Shown here piece after piece: positions 20,695 through 31,785 of a stretch of DNA of 64,000 nt (the stretch's first letter is position 1; the number at the start of each line of letters is the position of its first letter). The position numbers were made by a program, and so were the translations under genes. The notes under the pieces were generated by a model. The model saw only the letters and a program-made list of their open reading frames with translations, did no database searches and was not told the DNA's origin. Origin of the DNA: Biscogniauxia marginata (Eukaryota; Ascomycota; Sordariomycetes; Xylariales; Xylariaceae); assembly GCA_022695795.1 (NCBI GenBank), contig MU404144.1:108544-172543 (forward strand), in the 5' to 3' direction.

Positions 20695-23600
20695 ATGCCC
20701 ACCATCTATTCCTCTCTGTACCAGAACTTCATCCGTCAAGGATTCGCGAAATCTTTCACCCACGGCTATGCGCAGTCTGTCGTAGCTGCCACTCATCCCC
20801 ATGTGCTAAACCCGCAGAACCGCCCTTCCTTTGCTCGGCGTAGCAGCCAGCGGGTCGGGCGACTCTCTTCTCTTCAGCTCCAGAGTGCTTTCCATACTTC
20901 ATCCAGTGTCGCCGCACAGGAGCACCGGCATGAGAAGCATGGGAACCTCGATGCCTACTTCGAGGCGCTCAAGAAGAACCAGGATACCGGTGATCTAGAG
21001 AGAGAATGGACGCAGTTTCAGTTCCCCAAGCCCATAGAGTGGAAGCCGAACGCCTCTTCCATTCTCGAAGACCCGGAAGCTGAGACTGAGAAGGCCGATG
21101 CTGCCAATGCCGCTGGCGCTTTGCAACAAGGCGCCGGGGATTTGCCAGTGTCTGTTGACGTGGAGGCGGCATTGGCACACATTGATGCCGCCATCGAGAA
21201 GGAGATCGAGGTTCGCGAGCTGCGCGATGCGCTGGAAGGAAGCGCAACCAATCCGTTGAGGGCGCCCACTCCATCTGTCGCAAGTGGAGTTCAGACCAGA
21301 GCTCAGACGCCCGTCATTGAGAGATCCGCAACGCCCGCCAGCATTGCTCGTTCTGTTACCCCGCAGGTGGACCCCCAGTCGCAAAGCTATGCGGATCATC
21401 TTACCAAGCTCTCTGAAGATGGCCGCTACGCCGAGATTCCGGCCGTGTTCGAGGCCATGCTGGTCGCCAACATCAAGCCTATTGCATCTGCTTACAATGC
21501 CTTGTTGGTCGCTGCTATCAAGATCCCTAGCGAGAAGATCGAGGTCGTCTCGAAGGCATTGGATGTCTACGCCGACATGATGCGGCGTAAGGTCTTGCCG
21601 GACAGTGATACCTACAACATCTTGGTCGGTCTTCTAGGTTCTCGATGCCTCGAGGTAGCTAGCTTGAAGAAGTCGCTGGAGGACAAACGCGTTCGTTTCG
21701 GCGGTATGGATGAGCCCGGGAAATTCATGTTTGCCTCAAATGAGCTGGAACACGCCATTCTTTCCGAGGACGATAGACTTGACTTTGCCCTGAAGTTATT
21801 CGAGTCATCTGTCCTGACACATAAGGCTAACTACTCGTCGGAAACTTACCATCAGCTGATCTCGGCATGTGCTCAGGCTGGTCGCGTAAATGATATGCTA
21901 AAGTTATTCGAGCATATGGAATTGAATGGTGCCATTCCTTTTGCCGCCACTTTCCCCTCTATGATCGCCGCCTTCGCCAGCACCGGCGACCTTGCTAGCG
22001 CTGTTGAGTGTTACAATGAGTACAAGGAACTTGCCATTGCTCACGATAATGGCAAGTATACACTGAACGACCGGCTAGACTCTCAGGTTTATGCTGCTGT
22101 TGTCAACGCGTACGTTGTAAATGGCCGGGTTGATGGAGCTATGAAGTTCTACGAAAAGATAGTGACTTCGTATGGCGTTCGTGCCGGTGAGATCCAGGAT
22201 ACAGTGATTACCGAGGGCTTCGTTGAGGGCTTCGCTTCAAAGGGTATTTACGATGAAGCTCTGCGATGGGCCCAGAATGTGGAAGCTCACACACGTTTGA
22301 CAGCCATGGCGGACCTTGCAACGGCAGCAGCAGATGCTGGAGACAAGCACACATCTGTAGCAGCTTTCGCGAATATCCCCACTATATTCCAAGGTATTGC
22401 TACCCCTGCAATGGCATTGTTGGCATTGTGTGTCAGGGAAGGCGACGTTACAGGGGCTTCTCGTTACTGGCATATCCTGAGCAGTTCCGAGCTAAACGTG
22501 GACTCGTCTTTCATCGAGCCAGCTGCCATGTACGCCGTAGCGATGATCGGATCGGGACAAGTTGCGGAAGGATTGGCTGAGTCTGAGCAGATGTTTCAGC
22601 GGATTCGAGCATCTGCGGGTGACAACAACCAACAAGTTCTTGATGAGATTGACGAAGGTGTTGATTTCATTTCGAGATTTATGTCCACCCGTAGTATTGC
22701 CGATCCCCGCGAGATTACATCCCAGGCAAGCTTTTCACATACTCAGCCAGCGCTGTCTACTTCGCCGTACCCCTCGACCCCGACAGTTTCTAGCTACGAA
22801 GATAACTTTGACCCCTACGCCCATAATACCGACTTCAAGGGTTCGTCGATCATCTCGGATGAACTCGAAGGTGCGCACGGACGGAAGGGACCTAGACTTC
22901 ATGAGGCTCTCACTCGGTTCCGTAATATGCGGCGTGCAGGCCGTCACCCAAGATATATCACTTATGCGAAGATGATCTCCGCTGCAGCACGAGAGAGTAA
23001 GATGGACCTCTGCCACGACATCCTCGCCATGGCACGGACCGACGTCCCTCTTCTCCCCCAGTACTCTATTGTTCGATACGGCTGGTCTTCGATTCTCGAT
23101 GCCATGGTCGGTGCATGCCTGACACTCGGTGACCGTGTATTGGCAGAACAATACCATCTCGAGCTCTTGGAGATGGGAGCGGCGCCTTCAGCGAACACGT
23201 TCGGCCTCTACATAACTACCCTCAAAGAGTCGACCAAGACATTCGACGAGGCTTCCGAGGCAGTCAAAATATTCCATCGAGCCAAGGCTGAGGGCGTTGA
23301 ACCGTCGTCTTTCTTGTACAACGCTCTGATTGGTAAGCTTGGTAAGGCCCGCCGAATCGATGACTGCCTGTTCTACTTCGCCGAGATGCGTGCTCTTGGT
23401 ATCAAGCCAACGAGTGTCACCTATGGCACTATTGTCAACGCTTTGTGCCGTGTGAGTGATGAGAAGTTTGCCGAAGAGCTGTTTGATGAGATGGAGGCTA
23501 TGCCTAACTACAAGGCGCGCCCTGCTCCTTACAATAGCATGATGCAATTCTTCTTGACCACAAAGCGCGACAAGACGAAGGTACTAGCCTATTACGAACG

Positions 23601-24222
23601 GATGAAAGCACGGGGTATTGCTCCGACGGCCCACACCTACAAGCTTCTTGTGGACACTCATGCTACTCTTGAGCCCGTGAACATGACTGCCGCCGAAGCT
23701 GTGCTCGACATGGTCCGCGCTTCTGGTCAACGACCCGAGCCAGTCCACTACGCGTCACTAATTCATGCCCGTGGTTGTGTTCTTCACGATATGGAAGGTG
23801 CAAGAAAGATATTTGACTCGGTCATGAGCGATCCCGGTATCCCATCGAGCGCTTGCCTCTTCCAGGCCTTGTTCGAATCCATGGTTGCTAACCATCACGT
23901 TGCTGAAACCGAGTCGATCTTGGCTTTGATGAGGCAAAAGCGCGTTGAGCTAACGCCCTACATAGCTAACACCTTGATTCATGGCTGGGCTAGTGAGAAA
24001 AACATCGATAAGGCAGCATCGATCTACAGAAGTGTCAGCCATGAAAGGCGTGAGCCAAGCACATATGAGGCCATGACTCGTGCTTACCTAGCAGTGGAGG
24101 AACGTGAGCACGCTAAGTCAGTCGTGAGCGAGATGCTTTCAAGAGGCTACCCGAGTGCCGTGGTCAATAAGGTCCTCGAGCTCCTTGGTGGTGGCAGCAG
24201 CGAGCTTGTTGCTGCTGCTTGA
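20695..24222 (+). CDS. Mitochondrial pentatricopeptide repeat (PPR) protein
   Basis: Very large intronless gene for a 1,175-residue PPR protein. The N-terminus is basic and devoid of acidic residues for about 60 positions (NRPSFARRSSQRVGRL, then FHTSSSV), a likely mitochondrial presequence. Degenerate 35-residue PPR helix pairs run along the rest, for example AYNALLVAAIKIP, TYNILVGLLGS, ETYHQLISACAQAGRVNDM, FLYNALIGKLGKARRIDDC, VTYGTIVNALCRVSDEKFA, PYNSMMQFFLTTKRDKTKV and HTYKLLVDTHATLE. Proteins of this size and layout in moulds include CYA5-type factors needed for mitochondrial mRNA expression such as COX1 translation; I infer a role in organelle RNA but cannot name the target. The C-terminus is a short Gly/Ala tail after VVNKVLELLGG. 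Codon use is even and strong, and the start at 20695 is the first ATG after stops. Confidence 0.9.
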   Translation: MPTIYSSLYQNFIRQGFAKSFTHGYAQSVVAATHPHVLNPQNRPSFARRSSQRVGRLSSLQLQSAFHTSSSVAAQEHRHEKHGNLDAYFEALKKNQDTGDLEREWTQFQFPKPIEWKPNASSILEDPEAETEKADAANAAGALQQGAGDLPVSVDVEAALAHIDAAIEKEIEVRELRDALEGSATNPLRAPTPSVASGVQTRAQTPVIERSATPASIARSVTPQVDPQSQSYADHLTKLSEDGRYAEIPAVFEAMLVANIKPIASAYNALLVAAIKIPSEKIEVVSKALDVYADMMRRKVLPDSDTYNILVGLLGSRCLEVASLKKSLEDKRVRFGGMDEPGKFMFASNELEHAILSEDDRLDFALKLFESSVLTHKANYSSETYHQLISACAQAGRVNDMLKLFEHMELNGAIPFAATFPSMIAAFASTGDLASAVECYNEYKELAIAHDNGKYTLNDRLDSQVYAAVVNAYVVNGRVDGAMKFYEKIVTSYGVRAGEIQDTVITEGFVEGFASKGIYDEALRWAQNVEAHTRLTAMADLATAAADAGDKHTSVAAFANIPTIFQGIATPAMALLALCVREGDVTGASRYWHILSSSELNVDSSFIEPAAMYAVAMIGSGQVAEGLAESEQMFQRIRASAGDNNQQVLDEIDEGVDFISRFMSTRSIADPREITSQASFSHTQPALSTSPYPSTPTVSSYEDNFDPYAHNTDFKGSSIISDELEGAHGRKGPRLHEALTRFRNMRRAGRHPRYITYAKMISAAARESKMDLCHDILAMARTDVPLLPQYSIVRYGWSSILDAMVGACLTLGDRVLAEQYHLELLEMGAAPSANTFGLYITTLKESTKTFDEASEAVKIFHRAKAEGVEPSSFLYNALIGKLGKARRIDDCLFYFAEMRALGIKPTSVTYGTIVNALCRVSDEKFAEELFDEMEAMPNYKARPAPYNSMMQFFLTTKRDKTKVLAYYERMKARGIAPTAHTYKLLVDTHATLEPVNMTAAEAVLDMVRASGQRPEPVHYASLIHARGCVLHDMEGARKIFDSVMSDPGIPSSACLFQALFESMVANHHVAETESILALMRQKRVELTPYIANTLIHGWASEKNIDKAASIYRSVSHERREPSTYEAMTRAYLAVEEREHAKSVVSEMLSRGYPSAVVNKVLELLGGGSSELVAAA

Positions 24223-25926
24223 GAAATTACAGCCCTGGCTATCATCAATGTGGCCACCGCTTTATTGTGAATTTTTCTTGTTGTTTCCTTTGTCCCTTGC
24301 TTCTAATGCGATACCCTGTGCTTTGTGATTTAATTGTTGGTTTCTGGCCTGGGTTTTCGGTTGAAGCCGAGGGTTGGTATCATTATTTCCTATGCGTTCT
24401 AGCCCTAGCGTTCACAAGGATGTGTTCATAGGAAGGGGAAGGCGTTCCGGAGCGGCAGCGAATAGGGCGGCCGCAGATCTGGCATTATCGGACAAGACAT
24501 CATCGGCTGGTATGCCGGTTTATAGATATTTCTCCACTCTGCACATATTGCAAAAAGAAAAAGGATAATTACAGCATCTTAAGGACTAAAAAGACTACGA
24601 TCAGGGTCGGTGGTCCCCGGGGTGGCTTGGCTGGGCAATGGCCAGCACAACGAATTAACGGGACCAGGCGTTTTATGTGAACAGGGTCGGGATGGGGCGA
24701 TGACGATGGGTTTCCGCGGACCTGTACGGAACGGATATGCATATAACGTATGACGTTTTAGTCCTGATGCCTGTATGATAGACATAAAATCAATATGACC
24801 TTTTTTTCTATTGAAGCAGATTACTTTTCCTCCACTGCAGGATTGTGACGTGTTTCGCATAGTAACCACTGGAGCTGCACCGGGGGGTTCTTGTCGCGCA
24901 TGCGCATGGGACTACGAGAAACCGAGACTGCATAGTAGGAGCTGGAGTGACATGCCGAGTCAGTTGTATGGATGTTGCGAGATGCATCCTGAAATATTAG
25001 AGACTAGTTGAATACCTGCTACGACGAATAAGTAGGGTTTCTTACAAAATGGATCGGGTGTGCGAAGTTAGGTAGTAAATGAAGGAATAAAGGGTAGGAA
25101 AGGAAGAAAGCGATATCTCAAACTCCCGTGTCCCTTTTTCTAATCAGATATCGTGTCCTGAAGAGCTTTCGGACAACATGAAAATATCTATGATCCTGAT
25201 TAATGATATTCATATTTTTAAAGAGGGAGAAGCGCGATAGGGTATCACTTCGTTAGTTGGAATAATTGACTGGATAGGGAAAAATGTTCCCCGTTTACTT
25301 TGAAGAGGTAGGTAGGTAGGTAGGTAGGTAGGTAAGGTTACTTGAGATTATATATCGGGAGCTACAATCTCCACAGTAGATAGGTTGGTGTTTTGTCACG
25401 ATTTTCTTTTCTTTTCTTCTCGTCAATTTGCGATTCGCATTCGTGCTTCTATGTATAAAGCCCGGCATCTGCGTACCCACACGCAGTGAAGTAAGTGAAT
25501 ATGAGGCTTCTAGCAACAACTACATCATCAATCCTCCTTTTCGCCCAGAAGAGTGTCCCAACGAATGTCCCTTGCAGATCTAGTTACTCTAGATTGCTGG
25601 ACCAGCGGCACAGTACTACGCCCTGAGACTATACTGCAACGAGTGAAGTAGGCCATAGTGAGAAACTGGTGAGGAGAGGAACCACATTCGAAGAATGTGA
25701 TATACGTATTCGTGACCTTTTTCAACGGTTCCGAATGTTCCGTAGTTGCTTCAGCTGGCATGTGGCGACCGTGACTTGGGAATTCCGAATATACCATCAC
25801 CCCCTGCACCCCCCAAAACCCTGCGTGCGCGATTGTGCCTAGTTCCTGAGAATGAGTATAGGTAATAAAAGACGTGACGTGAGGAAAGAGACCAGGAAGG
25901 CAGGACAGAGGGTAAACCCTTCCCGC
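24223..25926. other. Intergenic between the PPR gene and the first BTB gene
   Basis: 1.7 kb between two convergent genes. No credible ORF. It holds the (GGTA)7 microsatellite at 25307-25334 and AT-rich patches around 25180-25280. Confidence 0.5.
25307..25334. repeat. (GGTA)7 microsatellite
   Basis: Seven perfect copies of GGTA, the longest tract of this unit in the window. Confidence 0.95.
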
Positions 25927-27357
25927 TTAGACGTAGATCTTCTCATCCTGATGCATCATCACACCCGGGATGCCGTAGTGCCGTTTACTGAGTTCCTCCG
26001 CCAGGAACACCGTGAGCGCGACCGAGGCCGACCCTTCCATTCCACGCAGCAAGGGGACCGTCAGGTCGACGGGAGCAAGCTCACGCTGACCGCCGCCAAA
26101 GCCGCCAGCGTCATCAAGGAACTCACCAGCGCGTTGGGGGCACAGGATATAGGCCCCCGCGCGCAAGACGAGGAAGCGCTCGAGTGCACTGCCGGGCGGG
26201 ATCTCGAAGCGCGTGTGCAGCCGAGCCTTAGAACTGCTACCGCTGGCGATGTGCTGTTGGTGTTGCTGCGAGGGGTATGCGTTCTGGTACAGTGGCGCTG
26301 AGGGCGGCGATAGGAACGCCTGAAGTGCGAGCTCGCAACGCTCACGGGGGGAAAGGACACTGGTTGTAAACGCGAGTTAGAAATTACCCTTTATAGGAAA
26401 TAAAATGGGGGTTAAACATATGTTTCGGGAGCAAAATGCTCTCAGACTGCCCCAGATAAGGAAATTATAGCTCCCGGGACAGGACAGAATAGGGAAAGGG
26501 ATGAACTCTTGAATACATACTACTCCGTGTGCGCGTAGAGCAGCGACATGATGGTGTTCTGGAACTCGGGGGCACGTAGGCCGTTGCCCAGAATCCAGGC
26601 GCCGATCAGGACATCGTTGTATACGTATGAGGAGCGCAGGGGCTCGTCGTCATCAACATTGGCTTCCGAGTAATAATTCTCGTCTTGGTCAAAGAAGTAC
26701 GTAGCGATCTCCTGCTCGCTCATGACCCTATCACTCTCCACCTCCACCCGCTGGCAACGCTTGTACACCCAGTGTACGAAGAGCTGGACGACTTGGTTGT
26801 TGAGCACGGGGGTGGCGCCAACATGGCCTTCCCTTTCGGCTCTACCGCCGAGGCCGACAACCGCGAGTTTAGGAAGGATTATGTGGCATGGATGGGCTCC
26901 ATGTATATTGTTGTTGGTAAGGATCGCGCGAAAGTAGCCGGACGCGAAAGCCAAAAGGTGAGCATGAACCCGGAATAGTAGTCCGCCCGGGGACTGGATA
27001 GTGACTATGATGCCAGAGTCGCTGTGGGAGGCGTTAGCAATGAGAGCTTGAAGGTTTGGACAGGGTAGATGTGGTCGTAGTTTAGTGGTATTCGGAGGTG
27101 AAGAGGAGACAGTGTCACAAGCACACAAGCTAGTACATCGACGCAGAGCAGGTGAATAATTGTTGGGAGGGCATGAGCGAGTGTTGTTTGACGGTAATGG
27201 CATTGACTTTGAAGATGGGACGATGGTCTCGTGAGGGTATTCAAGATAAGTAGCAGAAAACTTACTCTATACGAGGAACGCCCTTACAGAACTCGTATCT
27301 GGTGTTCTGCAGAGGATCCGGAAGACCTGCTCCCGCCGTCGGAATGTTCATAGACAT
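25927..27357 (-). CDS. BTB/POZ domain protein, copy 1
   Basis: Fungal BTB/POZ protein, probably a protein-protein adaptor (some members serve cullin-3 ligases). Exons are 27266-27357, 26521-27021 and 25927-26359, giving 341 residues; both junctions are phase 2 with donors GTAAGT and GTATGT. Exon 1 ends YEFCKGVPRI; exon 2 begins the BTB fold DDSGIIVTIQSPGGLLFRV-HAHLLAFASGYFRAIL. A post-BTB helix with the family signature follows: VLIGAWILGNGLRAPEFQN-TIMSLLYAH. Exon 3 encodes a C-terminal region (VLSPRERCELALQAFL ... RFEIPPGSALERFLVLRAG) absent from the neighbouring copies. An Asp/Glu-rich insert (DQDENYYSEANVDDDEP) lies after the BTB core. It is the first of three minus-strand BTB genes in tandem. 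Partner and pathway are unknown. Confidence 0.8.
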
Positions 27358-28451
27358 GATGAGGGTGATGCAGTGGCATCAGGATGCTGGCTGGTGAGAT
27401 GATACGCGAGCGGGTGTAAGGGAAGGTAGTGGCCGCGAGGAATACGAAAGGGAGGATGGGGACTGGAAGAGGGAACAAGTGCTGTGAATAGATCGTCTTT
27501 TCTCTCGATGAAGGGCACCAAATCCTTTGGAAAGTATCTGGTGCACTTTGAGAAGGGACGCGTTCTTGCTGTTCTTGCGTTTCAATAAGTGAAAAGGGAG
27601 CTACATTCCCACAGTAGAGTGTTTAAAGATGGGATGAGGCCGTAGATGTAGCATATACGTAGTTACTTTGTCTCCAGCAGATTGCCTCTGTACATGTGAA
27701 ATCGTTGGCTCTTAAGAGTACTTCCAAGGGGCTCATGGTATGATCATATGGATATACAGAGAGCACCAAGGTCAATGTTTTGTACCATTGTATGGCGAAT
27801 AGGGGGTTTGATTAGTGGTGTATGTCCACTGTTAGAAGGATTCGTCGCCGACTATACTGTACAATCGACCAGTTTTTCGGCATGGGCTGGGAATCTATAC
27901 ACGGATCAGGTGGCTGTTCAAGGCAAAAAAATATATTCACACGTGCGTCAACTTTCTTTGGGTAATACCTAGATATCACAGACAAACTGTGTGCGTATCT
28001 GGATCAGACCAAGAATACAGGGCCAAGACAAGCCCTTTATTCTTGAAGAAGACTCGGAGAGCCATGGGGTGGCCAGCTCAAATTAATATAGTACTGTTCT
28101 TATGGTCAAGGTCAGCTCGTCGGAGAATCATATAATATAGGCTACATTCACAGCTGGCTGAAGTATGGAAGGTTTGGCATCGAGATCTGAATTTCCTATC
28201 CTTGGCGAATTCTGGTATCAGGCCATATAGTATGTTCTGTACCTTCCTTCCCTTCTAGACATTCGCGATTTCTAAAGCCATGAACTATCGCCCGAAAAGA
28301 GAACCGCACCTTGACCTATGCTCAAACTCCCCTGTATGCATAAAACCAGCGAGGTTTGCAGCCATAGCAATGGTTTCTTCCATGAAACCAGGTATGGAGT
28401 GTAGCATAACACGATCCTCTCCCTCCTCACGAGTCCGTGAGAGTATCGACC
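27358..28451. other. Spacer between BTB copies 1 and 2
   Basis: 1.1 kb without a credible gene. It includes the upstream region of BTB copy 1 and the 3' flank of copy 2. Short frames here have no recognisable similarity to the BTB genes by eye. Confidence 0.5.
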
Positions 28452-29419
28452 TTACGCGTGGGTGTGCCATGCCTTTCGAGTAGGCTCCTCATCCTTCTCA
28501 AAGAATTCCTCCACAGGAGGCCACCAATAAACATGCGATATAGCCGCATTGGCTAAGTTCTTGTCCGAATCATCTTCCAACTCTGCCCTGTCCAGCACCG
28601 CGTTGTGCTCGGCAAGGTGCAGGGTGACAGAGGTAATCGCGTCAGTGTCGAGCTTCTGAAGGCACGCCACGCGATTCTCCTTGGTGATAGAAGAATCAGA
28701 AATACCGCGTGCTATCTCTTTGGTCATCAGGCGATACAACCCGCTGTTGGGTCGAATCGGTAAACTTGTAAACTCTTCCAGTCTTAACGATAGGTCTTCC
28801 GGGTAATATTCGTAGTTTGCACAGAGTAGTGCTACTACGTTGTTCTGCAACTCGCTCGCTTGAATATAGTCGGCAAACAACCAGACCTTGGTGAAGAGGA
28901 GAGGAGGGCAATCTGAGTCGACCCAGTTGTCACCATCTTTTGCATTCCAGTTTCGTGAGTAGAGCCACTTGATGAAGAAAGACAAAGTGTCTGAAGTTGC
29001 CGGTTCGTCCAGCTTAAAACGACGGGTGCTTGCTTCCTTCATGCCGCTTCTAAGAGCATTGCGAAAGTACTTGGAATAGTGCACTAGAAGATGTGCATGG
29101 GCAGTATATTCCTCCCCAGTTGGTAACTCGATCGTGATGATATCAGTGTCGTCGCTAATTAGAGGTTTGATTAGCTAAGTTCATAATCATAGATGCACCT
29201 AAGGTAATGCAAGAAGCCCGTCTAAGACTTATGTATTCCCCCCCATGGTTCAAATAGTGCGGAGACTGCTGCTATCAATATCATAAATGATAACCGTCTC
29301 AAGCGCTGATAACAAAACACCACTATGGTGGATCTAGAAAGTACAAGCCCATCAAAAAAGATATTGGGACTGACTTACCTGATGCTGGGCATGCCTTTCT
29401 TGTAGAAATATGGCTCCAT
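28452..29419 (-). CDS. BTB/POZ domain protein, copy 2
   Basis: BTB/POZ protein of 247 residues. Exon 1 is 29379-29419 (MEPYFYKKGMPSI plus two bases), exon 2 is 28452-29154; the intron is GTAAGT to TTAG in phase 2. The join gives SDDTDIITIELPTGEEYTAHA and then HLLVHYSKYFRNAL, the core of the BTB fold. The post-BTB helix reads KVWLFADYIQASELQNNVVALLCA. The first exon ends K-K-G-M-P-S-I, close to C-K-G-V-P-R-I in copy 1, and the intron occupies the same site just before the BTB domain, so the genes are paralogues. The C-terminal half is helical and acidic with no other domain recognised. Function is unknown. Confidence 0.8.
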
Positions 29420-30943
29420 GACGAATGTAGCTGAAATTTTGGGTGGAGTGAGAGTGATATAGAGCACAGATTGTTAGATTCCTGTCTGTAAAAAGACTAC
29501 ACAAGATCGGAAGATGTAGTGGAGGAAAAGATGGAGGAGTCTTGAGAAACAGCCCGCGTTGGTGACTAGGAGGAAATTTCTTTGCCGTGTGTGTAGTGAC
29601 GGGTGTCCTAGGATACAAGTGGCTACGAGAAATGTGGGTGAGAGTGCCAGGTTAAAGCATTACCAAGGCATGGGAATTATTCATTTCCAAATAAGCCAGT
29701 GACCGATCATTTAATGTTGATTTCTTGTAGACTCCATGCCGGTCTCGGTATCCGCTTATTCGGCGAGGTCATACCTTAAGTTCTGCCATCACTTCACGTT
29801 CCTGCGGTGCTTCTTTACTCCAAGATATGTTCAGGTAGGGAGACTGTTTGCACATCAGATAAATTGGTCTTAGGCATACGTCTTCTAGTGAACAAATTAT
29901 ATGTGGCTTAGATCTTATATTCGACTACGTAAAGTGTACCCTTGTTAACAAATGTGCCACGAATGAGAAGTGGAAAAGGAATGTACATAGTCAGGTTATA
30001 TATAAGGATAAACTGTGAATAGAAGCTCATGCACGTGAGGATAATTATGATCTCCCACACTCTGGCTTTGTTATTAAAACTAGTCCCAGAAGAGTGAAGC
30101 AGCATATTCACCTGAGGAAATATCGGAGCAATACCAAAGCATCACGTATCTCTCGGTGTAAATTTGGCCACCCAACACGTAATTGATCTAATTTGATGAT
30201 AAATTCGCTATTTGTCTTACTAATAGTACCTAAGTATCAGAATTAAAGCCACACCCGACAGGAGATTCGTGACAGGGAAAGTACAAATCACGTTTGTTTA
30301 CTAGGTTTGTCCAGGCATGTAAGGACAACTGTATGACTGTTTCTACGTTGTGGCTACTTGAAATTACAGAAAGATGCAAATCTATGTTGATATGGGGTGA
30401 AGATATGAGGATAGGATCAAGTGTATTAATGTGAGTCTAGTAGATAGGCGAAGCCTATCTATATATATAGGAGACCAGGGGTCGTATAACCCCGTATTTT
30501 AACAATCTAGAGCACTATGCTTAGATGGAGATAGGACAGGATGGCCAAGGAAAGGGGAAAGAACTTGCTCTAGTGCATTGTTAAGAATGTATGTACCTGA
30601 AATCAAGAAAAAAAGAAGCGATGGGAAACAAAAGGAATTCGCCTTGTCATATCTAGCTACTTCGTGACTCAGAGCAAGTGAAATTTGTAGGTGAAACTCC
30701 CTCAAATACAAGAGCTCTGGTAAGGGATTTACATGGCATTTAGTGTTTGGGTACCTAGATAGCAGATGAAAAGTGGATTGTATGTACAATATCGGCAAAG
30801 GGAATTATCAGTTCCAAATAAAATGCAGTCGAACACCTTCCAAATTCGTGTCTATAAATGTGTATTCAGCACCTCTGGTTGCTGTAGTCTCTCTCGCTTC
30901 GAGTCGCTCCCTCTCCCGCGCACCTCCTCGCTCTCCCTTAGGT
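29420..30943. other. Spacer between BTB copies 2 and 3
   Basis: 1.5 kb of AT-rich DNA with no credible gene (short frames 29908-30111 and 30499-30798 on the minus strand look non-coding). It contains a perfect 9-bp-arm hairpin at 30441-30461 followed by a short (TA) run. Confidence 0.5.
30441..30461. repeat. Perfect inverted repeat
   Basis: TAGATAGGC and GCCTATCTA flank GAA, a potential tight hairpin in the spacer between BTB copies 2 and 3. Confidence 0.7.
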
Positions 30944-31785
30944 CTAGAACTGCTCATCAACGAGGAAGTTACCGCTAAAACTAAAAAGATTTTCCACAAC
31001 ATCAGTTAGCCACGATCTATCGGCTTCATTTTTGACTCTAGCGAGGCGATCCGCGAAGTTGATACCGATTGCGCAGACCTCGTCGAGGTTCAAGTGCTTC
31101 AGAGCCTCCACCCGGGTCTTCTCCACCACCCCTGGTGTGGAAATGTAACGTATCAGAACGTCGATGAGAAATTTGTGCATCTGGCACTGTGCCGGTACCC
31201 AACCCTTTCCCAGATGTTGAACTGCAGCGTTGGCCATGTCATCACTAGATGTGTTTTTTGAACCCGCAGCGTAAAGGTGCTTCATGATGTCGTTTTGGAA
31301 CTTGGGAGTCTGTAGGTAATCTCCCAATAGCCAGGCTGCGATCAGCTCATGGGCGGAGAGCTTCTTGATACGGAATGGTATTTGCCGTGTGTAGCCTCTC
31401 TCATATATCCAGTCGATATAAATCGACATTATATTATTGCTGGCATGTTCCTCCAGATTAAAATGCATACTCTTGGCTTCCTCCATTGGGGCTCCTAGGG
31501 CTGCTTTGAAGTACCTCGAGTAGTGAACTAAGAGGTTGGCGTGCACATAGAACTTGCTCTCACAGGGAATCTGGATGGTGACCATTTCACCACCGTCACT
31601 AGAGGATTGTTAGCACAGCTTAAGGAAGTGCGAGGAATGCATGAGCCTGGTGGCTGTGAAGAAGGGGAAAAGAAAAAGGGAAGGGCGGGAATCATCTAAC
31701 TAGGGATATGTGTAGATGCAATATCTTCTTATTGGGGTTAAGTCACTACTAACCTGGGTTTGGGAGGATGTCGGTCCCGTGACAT
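30944..31785 (-). CDS. BTB/POZ domain protein, copy 3
   Basis: BTB/POZ protein of 228 residues. Exon 1 is 31754-31785 (MSRDRHPPKP plus two bases), exon 2 is 30944-31598; the intron is GTTAGT to CTAG in phase 2. The ATG at 31785 was chosen over the one slightly upstream because only it enters exon 2 in frame. The join gives SDGGEMVTIQIPCESKFYV, then HANLLVHYSRYFKAAL (BTB). The post-BTB helix is LIAAWLLGDYLQTPKFQND-IMKHLYA, the clearest match to the signature shared by all three copies. The rest is a helical region ending FLVDEQF. It is nearer to copy 2 than to copy 1 in length and lacks the extra 3' exon of copy 1. Confidence 0.8.
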
